From: Allopusillimonas soli
GTDB lineage: Bacteria; Pseudomonadota; Gammaproteobacteria; Burkholderiales; Burkholderiaceae_B
DNA length: 64,000 nt
NCBI RefSeq assembly: GCF_004153445.1
Contig: NZ_SDQC01000004.1
Span: 62,001-126,000, forward strand
Reading direction: 5' to 3'
The notes beneath the pieces are model-generated. The model ran no database searches and was not told the origin of the DNA. It saw nothing but the letters and a program-made list of their open reading frames with translations. The stretch's first letter is position 1. Each line of letters begins with the position of its first letter. Below are positions 41,815 through 49,960 of this stretch, piece after piece. The position numbers and the translations under genes are program-made.

Positions 41815-44159
41815 ACACGCAAGTTGAAGCGTTTATGCAGCAGGCGCGCGAGGCCGCCGATGGCCGTGCGACAGGCAAAAGCCTGCCGCATGAATCAGCC
41901 ATCCTGCATGTGAGTGGAGAAGCCACCTATACCGATGATATTCCCGAGCTTGTCGGCACGCTGCATGCGGCCATAGGCATGTCCGCCAAGGCCCATGCGC
42001 GCATCGTATCCATGGACCTGGATGCTGTTCGCCGGGCGCCGGGCGTGGTAGATGTGCTGACGGCCCGTGACATTCCTGGCGAGAACAATTGCGGTCCCGT
42101 CGTTCACGATGATCCGTTGCTGGCGGAGGATGTGGTGCAGTATATCGGCCAGCCTGTTTTTGTTGTTGTGGCCGGAAGCCATGATGCAGCGCGCCGCGCC
42201 GCGCGTCTGGCAACGATAGGGTACGAAGACCTGCCCGCCGTGCTGTCGCCGCAGCAGGCAAAGGCGGAGCAGTCGATGGTGTTGCCCCCGATGAAGCTCA
42301 CGCGTGGCGATGCCGTCAAGGCGATCGAATCCGCGCCGAACCGGCTGACGGGTACGTTCGAATGTAACGGCCAGGAACAGTTTTACCTTGAGGGGCAAGT
42401 TTCCTACGCGGTGCCCAAGGAGGGTATGGGCGTGCACGTCTGGTGCTCCACGCAGCATCCCAGCGAGATGCAGGCGCTCGTTGCGCACGCGCTGGGCTGG
42501 CATTCTCACCAGGTGCTGGTGGAGTGCCGCCGCATGGGAGGCGGCTTTGGCGGCAAGGAGTCGCAGTCGGCGCTGTTTGCCTGCCTGTCGGCAGTGTGCG
42601 CCACGCGCTTGCGCAAGCCGGTCAAGCTGCGCGCGGACCGCGATGACGATATGATGATCACCGGCAAGCGTCATGGCTTCTACTACGAATATGACCTGGG
42701 CTATGACGCAGACGGCCGTATTCTGGGTGTGACGCTCGACATGACGCTACGGGCGGGTTTCTCAGCAGATCTGTCCGAGGCGGTGGCCACCCGTGCCGTG
42801 TGCCACTTCGACAATGCCTATTATGTGCCGGAGGTCGAGATTTCGGCCTTGTGCGGCAAGACGCATACCCAGTCGAACACGGCGTTCCGCGGATTCGGCG
42901 GCCCGCAGGGCGCCCTGATGATGGAGGTGCTGATCGACATGATCGCGCGCAAGCTGGGGCGCGACGCGCTCGACGTGCGCCGCCTGAACTTCTATGGCAC
43001 AAGTGATCGCAACATTACACCGTACGGACAGATCGTCGTCGATAACATTCTCGATCCGCTGGTGGATCAGTTGGAGGCGGAAAGCGACTATCGCGCGCGG
43101 CGCCAGGCGATCATTGCATTCAATCGCGGCAGCCGTGTGCTCAAGCGCGGGCTCTCCCTGACGCCGGTGAAGTTCGGCATCTCCTTCAACGTGCCCGCCT
43201 TCAACCAGGCGGGTGCGCTGGTTCATGTCTATCGGGATGGTTCCGTGCTGGTGAATCACGGCGGCACGGAGATGGGCCAGGGCCTGAATACCAAGGTGGC
43301 CCAGGTGGCGGCCGCGGAGCTCGGGCTGGATTTCTCCCATGTGCGGGTAACGGCTACCGACACCAGCAAGATCGCCAATACCTCCGCAACGGCGGCCTCC
43401 ACGGGCTCGGATCTGAACGGCAAGGCGGCCCAGGATGCCGCTGTGAAAATACGCCGCAGGCTGGCCCGCTTTGCGGCCGGGAAGTGGGGCGGTGCGCCGG
43501 ATGCCGTGGTTTTCGCCGACAGCCATGTGTTCGTGAATGGGCGCCGCCTGCCTTTCGCCGAGGTGGTGGATGCCGCTTACTGGGGCCAGGTGCAACTGTG
43601 GTCGGAGGGTTTCTACGCCACGCCGGGCATCCGCTGGGACAAGGCAACGATGTCTGGAAAACCGTTTTACTACTACGCCTATGGCGCCGCGGTATCGGAA
43701 GTCGTGATCGATACGCTGACTGGCGAATGGAAACTGCTGCGCGCCGACGCGTTGCACGATGTGGGGCGATCCATCAATCCGGCGCTCGATATCGGCCAGG
43801 TCGAGGGCGCCTTCATCCAGGGCATGGGCTGGCTGACCATGGAAGAATTGGTCTGGAACAAGGAGGGCCGCCTGATGACGCACGCACCGTCCACCTACAA
43901 GATTCCCGGCGTCAGCGACTGCCCGGCGGTATTCAATGTGAAGCTGTTTGAGAACCGCAACGTCAAGGATACGATCCATCGCTCGAAGGCTGTCGGGGAA
44001 CCGCCGCTGTTATTGCCGTTCAGTGTTTTCAATGCCATTCGCGACGCGGTCGCCAGCGTCGCCGGTTATCGCCGTGAACCCCAACTGAATGCCCCCGCCA
44101 CGCCCGAGGCCATTCTGAATGCGGTCATGGATCTGCGTGGCGCGGGAGCCGCACCATGA
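41811..44159 (+). CDS. xdhB: Xanthine dehydrogenase large subunit (molybdopterin)
   Basis: A 782-residue molybdenum-cofactor subunit that hydroxylates hypoxanthine and xanthine to urate. Seen are G-Q-E-Q-F-Y-L-E-G-Q, G-G-G-F-G-G-K-E-S-Q, N-T-A-F-R-G-F-G-G-P-Q-G, G-G-T-E-M-G-Q-G-L-N-T-K, and near the C-terminus K-A-V-G-E-P-P-L-L-L, which carries the catalytic glutamate. AGGAGG lies a few bases ahead of ATG 41811, and both ends overlap the neighbours by ATGA. Confidence 0.96.
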   Translation: MNTQVEAFMQQAREAADGRATGKSLPHESAILHVSGEATYTDDIPELVGTLHAAIGMSAKAHARIVSMDLDAVRRAPGVVDVLTARDIPGENNCGPVVHDDPLLAEDVVQYIGQPVFVVVAGSHDAARRAARLATIGYEDLPAVLSPQQAKAEQSMVLPPMKLTRGDAVKAIESAPNRLTGTFECNGQEQFYLEGQVSYAVPKEGMGVHVWCSTQHPSEMQALVAHALGWHSHQVLVECRRMGGGFGGKESQSALFACLSAVCATRLRKPVKLRADRDDDMMITGKRHGFYYEYDLGYDADGRILGVTLDMTLRAGFSADLSEAVATRAVCHFDNAYYVPEVEISALCGKTHTQSNTAFRGFGGPQGALMMEVLIDMIARKLGRDALDVRRLNFYGTSDRNITPYGQIVVDNILDPLVDQLEAESDYRARRQAIIAFNRGSRVLKRGLSLTPVKFGISFNVPAFNQAGALVHVYRDGSVLVNHGGTEMGQGLNTKVAQVAAAELGLDFSHVRVTATDTSKIANTSATAASTGSDLNGKAAQDAAVKIRRRLARFAAGKWGGAPDAVVFADSHVFVNGRRLPFAEVVDAAYWGQVQLWSEGFYATPGIRWDKATMSGKPFYYYAYGAAVSEVVIDTLTGEWKLLRADALHDVGRSINPALDIGQVEGAFIQGMGWLTMEELVWNKEGRLMTHAPSTYKIPGVSDCPAVFNVKLFENRNVKDTIHRSKAVGEPPLLLPFSVFNAIRDAVASVAGYRREPQLNAPATPEAILNAVMDLRGAGAAP

Positions 44160-45256
44160 ACGCCTGGCTTGAACCTGCGCTACATCTGATCAGGGTGGGG
44201 CGTCCCGTTGTGCTGGTGACGTTGGTGCGTACCGAAGGATCGACGCCCCGCGAAGCGGGGGCCCACATGCTGGTGGCTGACGATGCGCAGTGGGACACCA
44301 TAGGCGGTGGCCATCTCGAATGGCGCGCGTTGGCGTTGGCGAGAACGCTGTTGAAGGTCGGCGCGGATACGGGGCCTTGCAGGCTCGATCGGCTTGCATT
44401 GGGCCCGAGCCTGGGCCAGTGCTGCGGCGGCGTGGCCACCCTGCTGCTTGAACTGCTGAGCGTGTCCGATCTGCCGTGGATTGAGGAACTGGATGCCGCG
44501 CTGCAGAATCGCAGCGCGCGCATACGGCAGCGAACGCTGAGCGGGGCGCTGAAAGGATCCGTCGCGGGCGCCGTATCTCTTTTTGCGCCCGATGATACGG
44601 GCCGAGGGCCGGCGGCGGCGCGTATGATCCAGACTGCGGGCGTCGATGTGCGCTGCAATCTGAGCGAGCATGATGGCCATCTGGTGCTGACTGAAAAATT
44701 CGAACCGCCTGCACTGCATGTGGTGCTATTCGGTGCGGGCCATGTTGGCCAAGCTGTCGTGCGCGTGCTGGCAACGCTGCCCTGCACCGTGACATGGGTC
44801 GATGAACGCGATGCGCAGTTCCCCGGATATTTGCCTGGCAATGTTGCGGTTGACGCCACAGACGCGCCCGAAGCCGTCGTGGCGCAGGCCCCGCCGCACA
44901 GCAGCTTTCTCGTCATGACGCACTGCCATGCATTGGACCAGCGTCTGTGCCAGGCCATTTTCGAGCGCGACGACTTTGCTTATTTCGGCCTGATTGGCTC
45001 GCGCACCAAGCGCAGAAAATTCGAGCGCCGCCTCGCTGCGCGCGGTGTGGCCGAGCATAGCTTGGAGCGGATGACGTGCCCCATCGGCGTGCCGGGTATT
45101 CGGGGCAAGGCGCCTGAAATCATTGCGGTGGCGGTTGCGGCCCAACTGTTGCAGGCGCACGAGCAACGTCTGTCGGCGCAAGGTCGTGCGCGGAACATCA
45201 AGCCCGAGATATTGCGCCTGTCCGGCTACGAGGACGAGTTGGTCTACGCGGACTGA
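44156..45256 (+). CDS. xdhC: Xanthine dehydrogenase accessory protein XdhC
   Basis: A 366-residue chaperone that sulfurates and inserts the molybdenum cofactor into XdhB. An N-terminal XdhC/CoxI domain (L-V-R-T-E-G-S-T-P-R-E-A-G; G-G-G-H-L-E-W) is followed by a Rossmann domain (F-G-A-G-H-V-G-Q-A-V; Y-F-G-L-I-G-S-R-T-K-R; G-V-P-G-I-R-G-K-A-P-E-I-I-A). It is coupled by ATGA to xdhB and followed 11 nt later by guaD. It is not part of the final enzyme. Confidence 0.94.
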   Translation: MNAWLEPALHLIRVGRPVVLVTLVRTEGSTPREAGAHMLVADDAQWDTIGGGHLEWRALALARTLLKVGADTGPCRLDRLALGPSLGQCCGGVATLLLELLSVSDLPWIEELDAALQNRSARIRQRTLSGALKGSVAGAVSLFAPDDTGRGPAAARMIQTAGVDVRCNLSEHDGHLVLTEKFEPPALHVVLFGAGHVGQAVVRVLATLPCTVTWVDERDAQFPGYLPGNVAVDATDAPEAVVAQAPPHSSFLVMTHCHALDQRLCQAIFERDDFAYFGLIGSRTKRRKFERRLAARGVAEHSLERMTCPIGVPGIRGKAPEIIAVAVAAQLLQAHEQRLSAQGRARNIKPEILRLSGYEDELVYAD

Positions 45257-45267
45257 AGAGAGTACAC

Positions 45268-46644
45268 ATGGAACTGAACATGGACAACGCTGCAGGCGGC
45301 CAGGCGCGGCTTACGGCCTATCGATCCGGGCTACTGTACTTCATTGGGGCGCCCAGTGAGGGTGAGCACGCAGCCGTGCATTGTGAAGACGGTCTGCTGG
45401 TGATCGAGGACGGCCGCATCGTGGCGGCGGGCGACTACGCCCGCGTGGCGCCCGGACTGGAGGCCGATGTGCCGATTGTGGACTGGCGCGGAAAGCTGAT
45501 TGTGCCGGGCTTCATCGACACGCACGTGCACTATCCGCAGACCGACATGATTGCGTCGCCCGCGGCGGGCCTGCTGCCTTGGCTGGAGACATGGACGTTT
45601 CCGACGGAAGCGCGTTTTAACGATCCCGGCCATGCTGCCGAGGTGGCTCGATACTTCCTTGATGAGCTGCAGCGCTGCGGCACGACCACGGCACTGGTGT
45701 ACTGTACCGTGCATCCTGTATCCGCCGATGCTTTTTTCACTGTCAGCCACGCGCGCAACATGCGCATGGTGGCGGGCAAGGTGCTGATGGACAGGAACTG
45801 CCCCGAGGCCTTGCGCGACACCGCTGAATCCGGCGCCAGGGACAGCGAGGCGCTGATACAGCGCTGGCATGGCACAGGACGCCAGATGTACGCGCTGACA
45901 CCGCGTTTCGCCCCTACGTCCACGGCAGCGCAATTGGGCGTATGCGGGGAGCTGGCGCAGCGCTATCCGGATGTATTCATTCAGAGCCATGTGGCCGAGA
46001 ATAGCGAGGAAGTGAAATGGGCCGGTGAACTGTTTCCGGGCCACCGCAGCTATCTGGACATCTACGATCGTTTTGGCCTTCTGCGTCCCCGTGCGGTATA
46101 CGGGCACTGTATCTGGCTGGACGATGACGACAGGCGCCGCATGCGTGATGCGGGGGCGCTGGCGGCACACTGTCCCACATCCAATCTGTTTCTGGGCAGC
46201 GGACTGTTCGATGTGGCGCGCGCCCGCCAGTGTGGTATGCATCTGGCGCTGGCCACGGACGTCGGCGGCGGGTCGTCCTTCTCCATGCTTCAGACCATGA
46301 ATGAAGCGCACAAGATCGCGCGCCTGTGCGGGTACAATCTGGATGCGCAAAGCATGTTCTACCTGGCGACACAGGGTGCGGCACAGTCGCTCGGCCTGGC
46401 AGGGCAGATAGGCACGCTGGCGCCGGGCGCCGAGGCGGATTTCATCGTGCTCGACCCGCAGGCCACGCCCCTGCTGGCACGCCGTACATCCCAGGCGGGT
46501 TCGCTGGAAGAGCTGCTGTTCGCCTTTGCCATGCTGGGAGACGACCGCGCCGTGGCCGCCACGTATGTAGCGGGGCGCAGGCTGCATGTGCGGTCCAATG
46601 AGATCATGCAGGCGCAAACGGAACGCGTTGTCGCCTGGGTCTGA
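45268..46644 (+). CDS. guaD: Guanine deaminase
   Basis: A 458-residue zinc amidohydrolase that deaminates guanine to xanthine, the substrate of XdhAB. The metal-site histidines are in F-I-D-T-H-V-H-Y-P-Q (H86, H88). Further blocks are Q-S-H-V-A-E-N, Y-G-H-C-I-W-L and H-C-P-T-S-N-L-F-L-G-S-G-L-F, and the distal aspartate in L-A-T-D-V-G-G-G. It lies in the same operon as xdhABC. Confidence 0.96.
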   Translation: MELNMDNAAGGQARLTAYRSGLLYFIGAPSEGEHAAVHCEDGLLVIEDGRIVAAGDYARVAPGLEADVPIVDWRGKLIVPGFIDTHVHYPQTDMIASPAAGLLPWLETWTFPTEARFNDPGHAAEVARYFLDELQRCGTTTALVYCTVHPVSADAFFTVSHARNMRMVAGKVLMDRNCPEALRDTAESGARDSEALIQRWHGTGRQMYALTPRFAPTSTAAQLGVCGELAQRYPDVFIQSHVAENSEEVKWAGELFPGHRSYLDIYDRFGLLRPRAVYGHCIWLDDDDRRRMRDAGALAAHCPTSNLFLGSGLFDVARARQCGMHLALATDVGGGSSFSMLQTMNEAHKIARLCGYNLDAQSMFYLATQGAAQSLGLAGQIGTLAPGAEADFIVLDPQATPLLARRTSQAGSLEELLFAFAMLGDDRAVAATYVAGRRLHVRSNEIMQAQTERVVAWV

Positions 46645-46684
46645 ACCGCAAGGGCGTGCGCGGCCTGCAACACAAGGAGTGCAC

Positions 46685-47629
46685 ATGACGGCGCAGCGCC
46701 ACACCGAACTGCTTGATACCTATCTGCTCAATGTCTTCTGCCTGCTGCTGGCCGAACGTAATGTCTCGCGCGTCGCCCTCAAGCTGAACCAGTCCCAGCC
46801 CACCGTCAGTGTGGCACTGCGCCGACTGCGCGGCATTCTGGGCGATCCGCTGCTGGTCCGCGAAAAAAGCGGCATGGTGCCCACCGAGCGGGCCCTGAAG
46901 CTGCTCCCGCATGCGCGCGCGGCGCTGGCCCAGATCGACAGCATGCTTTCCCAGCCGGATACTTTCGATCCGGCAACCACACGGCAGCCCTTTCGCATCG
47001 GATCTCCGGATTATCTGGCGCCCGTATACATGAGCAGCGTCTGTGCGCGTGTTCGGCGCGAGGCGCCCGACGCGCAGGTGACGGTGCATGCTTTGGGCCC
47101 CGACTTCGATTTCGAACGCTCCCTGGCCGAAGGCGATCTGGATGTTGTCATAGGAAACTGGCCTGCGCCGCCGGATCGTATGCACATGTCCATTCTGCTT
47201 GAGGATGAAATCGTGTGCCTGGTTGCTGCCGATCATCCCCTGGCTGCCGGCGGGATGACGCTTGCGGATTACCGCCAGGCCGTTCATGTGGTGCCGCTGC
47301 CCTATTCCATGACCCAGCGCGGTGTCATTGATGGCGTGTTGGCCTCGGAGCGGCTGGAACGCGACGAGCGCCTGGTTGTCCAGTCCTTCAATCTGGCGCC
47401 CTATGTTTTGCCGGGCACGGATCTGGTGTTCACGACATCCAGGCATTTTGCGGCGTTCTACGCCAAGCTGCTGCCGCTGGCGATCGTGCCCGCGCCCCTG
47501 CCCTTTCCATCCATGCGCTTCTACCAACTATGGCACGAGCGCAATCACCAATCGCAGGCGCATCGCTGGTTGCGCCGGCTGCTCGGTGACTGCGGGCGCG
47601 AGTTATCGCAGATCAGGCCGCCCGCCTGA
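46685..47629 (+). CDS. LysR-family regulator downstream of guaD
   Basis: A 314-residue LysR protein, paralogous to the one at 39204-40139. Shared blocks include D-P-L-L-V-R, S/A-P-D-Y-L, D-V-V-I-G-N-W-P-A-P-P and the unusual ending F-Y-Q-L-W-H-E-R-N-H. The HTH has N-V-S-R-V-A-L-K-L-N-Q-S-Q-P-T-V-S-V-A-L. ATG 46685 has AAGGAG about 8 nt upstream, 40 nt after guaD, so it may be co-transcribed with the purine operon. Two similar regulators flank the xdh-guaD module. Confidence 0.93.
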   Translation: MTAQRHTELLDTYLLNVFCLLLAERNVSRVALKLNQSQPTVSVALRRLRGILGDPLLVREKSGMVPTERALKLLPHARAALAQIDSMLSQPDTFDPATTRQPFRIGSPDYLAPVYMSSVCARVRREAPDAQVTVHALGPDFDFERSLAEGDLDVVIGNWPAPPDRMHMSILLEDEIVCLVAADHPLAAGGMTLADYRQAVHVVPLPYSMTQRGVIDGVLASERLERDERLVVQSFNLAPYVLPGTDLVFTTSRHFAAFYAKLLPLAIVPAPLPFPSMRFYQLWHERNHQSQAHRWLRRLLGDCGRELSQIRPPA

Positions 47630-47691
47630 AAGCCGTCTCCAGGCGTGGCGCCGAAAACTGGTACATGCCGCGGGGGGCGTATCCGCATCAC

Positions 47692-48624
47692 TCAAGCCTC
47701 GCCCTGATAGGGGTGATATTGCAGCCAATGGCGGGCGATGGCGGCACGGGTGGGAATCCATACGCGATCGTGTCGCTGGATGTAGTCCAGGAAGCGCTGC
47801 AAGCCCGCAAAGCGGCCTGGACGGCCGATCAACCGGCAATGCAGCCCCACCGACATCATCCGGGGCCGCTCCTCGCCTTCGGCGTACAGAACATCGAAGG
47901 TATCCTTGAGGTAGCTGAAAAAATGATCGCCCGTATTGAAGCCCTGCGGCGATGCAAATCGCATGTCGTTGGCATCCAGGGTGTAGGGCACCATGAGTTG
48001 CTGCACGCGCGAACCATTGGCCAGCGGAACGGTAGCCCAGAAAGGCAGGTCGTCGCCGTAGTGATCGGCATCATAGAGAAAACCCCCTTCTTCCGCGACC
48101 AGCCGCAGCGTATTGGGGCTGTCGCGGCCGGTGTACCAGCCGTCGGGGTGGCGTCCGAGCAACTTCGAAACCACCTCGATACAGCGCTGCATATGTGCTC
48201 GTTCGATATCTTCGGCCACGTCCTGGTAATGAATCCATCGATAGCCATGACAGGCGATTTCATGGCCGAGTTCGACAAAGGCCTTGGCGACGTCGGGATT
48301 GCGCTCCAGCGCCATGCCGATGGCAAAAACGGTAAGCGGCAGACTCCGCCGCTCGAATTCGCGCAGAATGCGCCACACGCCGGCACGCGACCCGTATTCG
48401 TAGATTGACTCCATGGAGAGGTGGCGCGCAGGGTAGGCCGCAGCGCCAATGATCTCGGACAGGAATTGTTCCGAGCCGGGATCGCCGTGCAGCACGCAGC
48501 TTTCGCCACCCTCTTCGTAATTCAGCACGAACTGGACCGCGATGCGCGCCCCGCCGGGCCAGTTGGCTTCGGGTATATCGCGGCCATAGCCGATGAGGTC
48601 GCGCGGGTAGTCGCACTGCTGCAT
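47692..48624 (-). CDS. puuE: Allantoinase, PuuE type (polysaccharide-deacetylase fold)
   Basis: A 310-residue metal-independent allantoinase of the PuuE class. It opens with C-D-Y-P-R-D-L-I-G-Y-G-R-D-I-P and has F-V-L-N-Y-E-E-G-G-E, H-E-I-A-C-H-G-Y-R-W and D-G-W-Y-T-G-R-D-S-P-N-T. It hydrolyses S-allantoin to allantoate and is unrelated in sequence to the zinc AllB enzymes. It is 17 nt downstream of the GntR regulator on the same strand, so the regulator probably controls its own unit. Confidence 0.95.
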   Translation of the reverse strand: MQQCDYPRDLIGYGRDIPEANWPGGARIAVQFVLNYEEGGESCVLHGDPGSEQFLSEIIGAAAYPARHLSMESIYEYGSRAGVWRILREFERRSLPLTVFAIGMALERNPDVAKAFVELGHEIACHGYRWIHYQDVAEDIERAHMQRCIEVVSKLLGRHPDGWYTGRDSPNTLRLVAEEGGFLYDADHYGDDLPFWATVPLANGSRVQQLMVPYTLDANDMRFASPQGFNTGDHFFSYLKDTFDVLYAEGEERPRMMSVGLHCRLIGRPGRFAGLQRFLDYIQRHDRVWIPTRAAIARHWLQYHPYQGEA

Positions 48625-48641
48625 TTCTTGAACTCCGTGTT

Positions 48642-49400
48642 CTATCGCTTTACGGGAAAAGCACGCCAGGGGTCGGGTGGCTGCGTACTTGGGGTGGACA
48701 TGCGCTCCTCGCAGTCAGCCAAATGATGATGCATGGCCTGGCGCGCGCCATTCCCGTCGCCTTGGGCGAGATGGTCAAGTATGGTTTCGTGTTCGATATA
48801 AGAGCATGCGGTTTCGCCCGGCGTATCGTGCAGCGCGATGATGAGCGTGGTGCGCGCGCACAGGCTGTGCATGATTTCGGTGAGCACATGGTTGTCCAGC
48901 AACTGCGCCATGACGACATGGAAGGCGTTGGAGAGTCGGATCCAGCTGATGCGATCACCGCGCTCAAAGGCCTGCCTCTCGCGGCGCACCATGTCGTATA
49001 GCGGCTGTAGGCGGGTGGCCAGATCGGGCAGAGCCAGCAGCATATCGACGATCATGCATTCCATGCGGCGGCGCATCTCGAAGATGTCGCGTGTTTCCTT
49101 TGCGTCGGGCTGCCACACGAAGGCGCCGCGATTGGGTTCGATATCCACGATCTTATCGTGAGCCAGCGCGGACAGGGCCGCGCGCACAGTGCTGCGCGAG
49201 CAGTCGAACACCTTGCACAGCGTGGTTTCAGTGAGCTTGGCGCCAGGCAGCAGGCGCCTGTCCATGACGGCGTCGAAGATGTCGTCATAGACGCGCTCGG
49301 CATCGCCCCGGCTCCCCGCTGAGCAAGCCGCGCGCCAGGAAGAGGCTTTTGGGGCTTCCTGTTCCTGTGTTGCATCGCGATACGAAGAAATCTGCAGCAT
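48642..49400 (-). CDS. GntR-family (FCD) regulator of ureide genes
   Basis: A 252-residue regulator: a winged HTH at about 35-100 (L-T-E-T-T-L-C-K-V-F-D-C-S-R-S-T-V-R-A-A-L) and a C-terminal all-helical FCD ligand domain (about 110-230) with conserved metal or ligand histidines (N-A-F-H-V-V-M; H-E-T-I-L-D-H-L). It is divergent from uraH across a 90-nt region with direct and inverted repeats and upstream of puuE, so it probably controls both. The ligand may be urate, allantoin or a related compound (inference). Confidence 0.92.
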   Translation of the reverse strand: MLQISSYRDATQEQEAPKASSWRAACSAGSRGDAERVYDDIFDAVMDRRLLPGAKLTETTLCKVFDCSRSTVRAALSALAHDKIVDIEPNRGAFVWQPDAKETRDIFEMRRRMECMIVDMLLALPDLATRLQPLYDMVRRERQAFERGDRISWIRLSNAFHVVMAQLLDNHVLTEIMHSLCARTTLIIALHDTPGETACSYIEHETILDHLAQGDGNGARQAMHHHLADCEERMSTPSTQPPDPWRAFPVKR

Positions 49401-49424
49401 GACCGTATTGAGGAGAAGAATCTA

Positions 49425-49453
49425 TTGACAATTATTGGGCAGCAATTCAGAAT
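49425..49453 (+). promoter_or_regulatory. Sigma-70 promoter of uraH
   Basis: TTGACA (49425-49430, perfect -35), 17-nt spacer, CAGAAT (49448-49453, 4 of 6 to TATAAT). It places the start point near 49460, about 30 nt before the uraH ATG. The -35 box lies within the first copy of the direct repeat, so a repressor bound there would block it. Confidence 0.6.
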
Positions 49454-49482
49454 CGTCAACATAAATTGTTGACAATTATTGG
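49425..49482. promoter_or_regulatory. 14-bp direct repeats plus inverted repeat in the gntR/uraH region (GntR operators)
   Basis: TTGACAATTATTGG occurs at 49425-49438 and 49469-49482, 44 bp apart. The second copy is part of the inverted repeat AATTGT-TG-ACAATT (49464-49477), and GTCAAC/GTTGAC (49455-49460 and 49468-49473) overlaps it. TTGT-N2-ACAA fits FCD-type GntR sites. Confidence 0.65.
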
Positions 49483-49490
49483 AGACAAGC

Positions 49491-49844
49491 ATGGGTAAGC
49501 TTTCCACCCACGTTCTGGACACCATGCATGGCACGCCCGCCCAGGGCGTACGCATCAATTTGTTCCGCCTGGAAGACGGCCGGCGCGAGCATCTGGCCGA
49601 AGCGGTCACCAACAGCGACGGGCGTTGTGATCAACCGCTTTTGCAGGGCAGCGCACTGCGGCAGGGGGTCTATGAGCTTGTGTTTCGCATTGGCGATTAC
49701 TTTGCGGACAAAGGCGTACACGCACCTGAACCGCGCTTCGTGGATGAAGTGGTGCTGCGCTTCGGTGTGGCAAACCCAGCTGAAAACTATCATGTGCCTC
49801 TTGTTGCCACGCCTTGGACGTGGTCGACTTATCGGGGTAGCTGA
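49491..49844 (+). CDS. uraH: 5-hydroxyisourate hydrolase
   Basis: A 117-residue transthyretin-like protein. It has the N-terminal K-L-S-T-H-V-L-D-T (His7), the conserved R-I-N-L block and the diagnostic C-terminal Y-R-G-S tetrapeptide. It hydrolyses 5-hydroxyisourate to OHCU, the second step of urate breakdown, between PuuD and UraD. ATG 49491 with GGAG 6 nt before was preferred to the in-frame TTG at 49479, which is inside the operator repeat. puuD follows 116 nt later on the same strand. Confidence 0.95.
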   Translation: MGKLSTHVLDTMHGTPAQGVRINLFRLEDGRREHLAEAVTNSDGRCDQPLLQGSALRQGVYELVFRIGDYFADKGVHAPEPRFVDEVVLRFGVANPAENYHVPLVATPWTWSTYRGS

Positions 49845-49960
49845 GCATCGTCCGGGTCGCGCCGGCGGGCCGCGTTCCGGATCAGGCAGCACGCACGCGG
49901 CAGGGCTGGCAAGAAGGCCGTGCTCCGCATCCCCGCCAAAGCGTTACCGGACTCTTTTTC

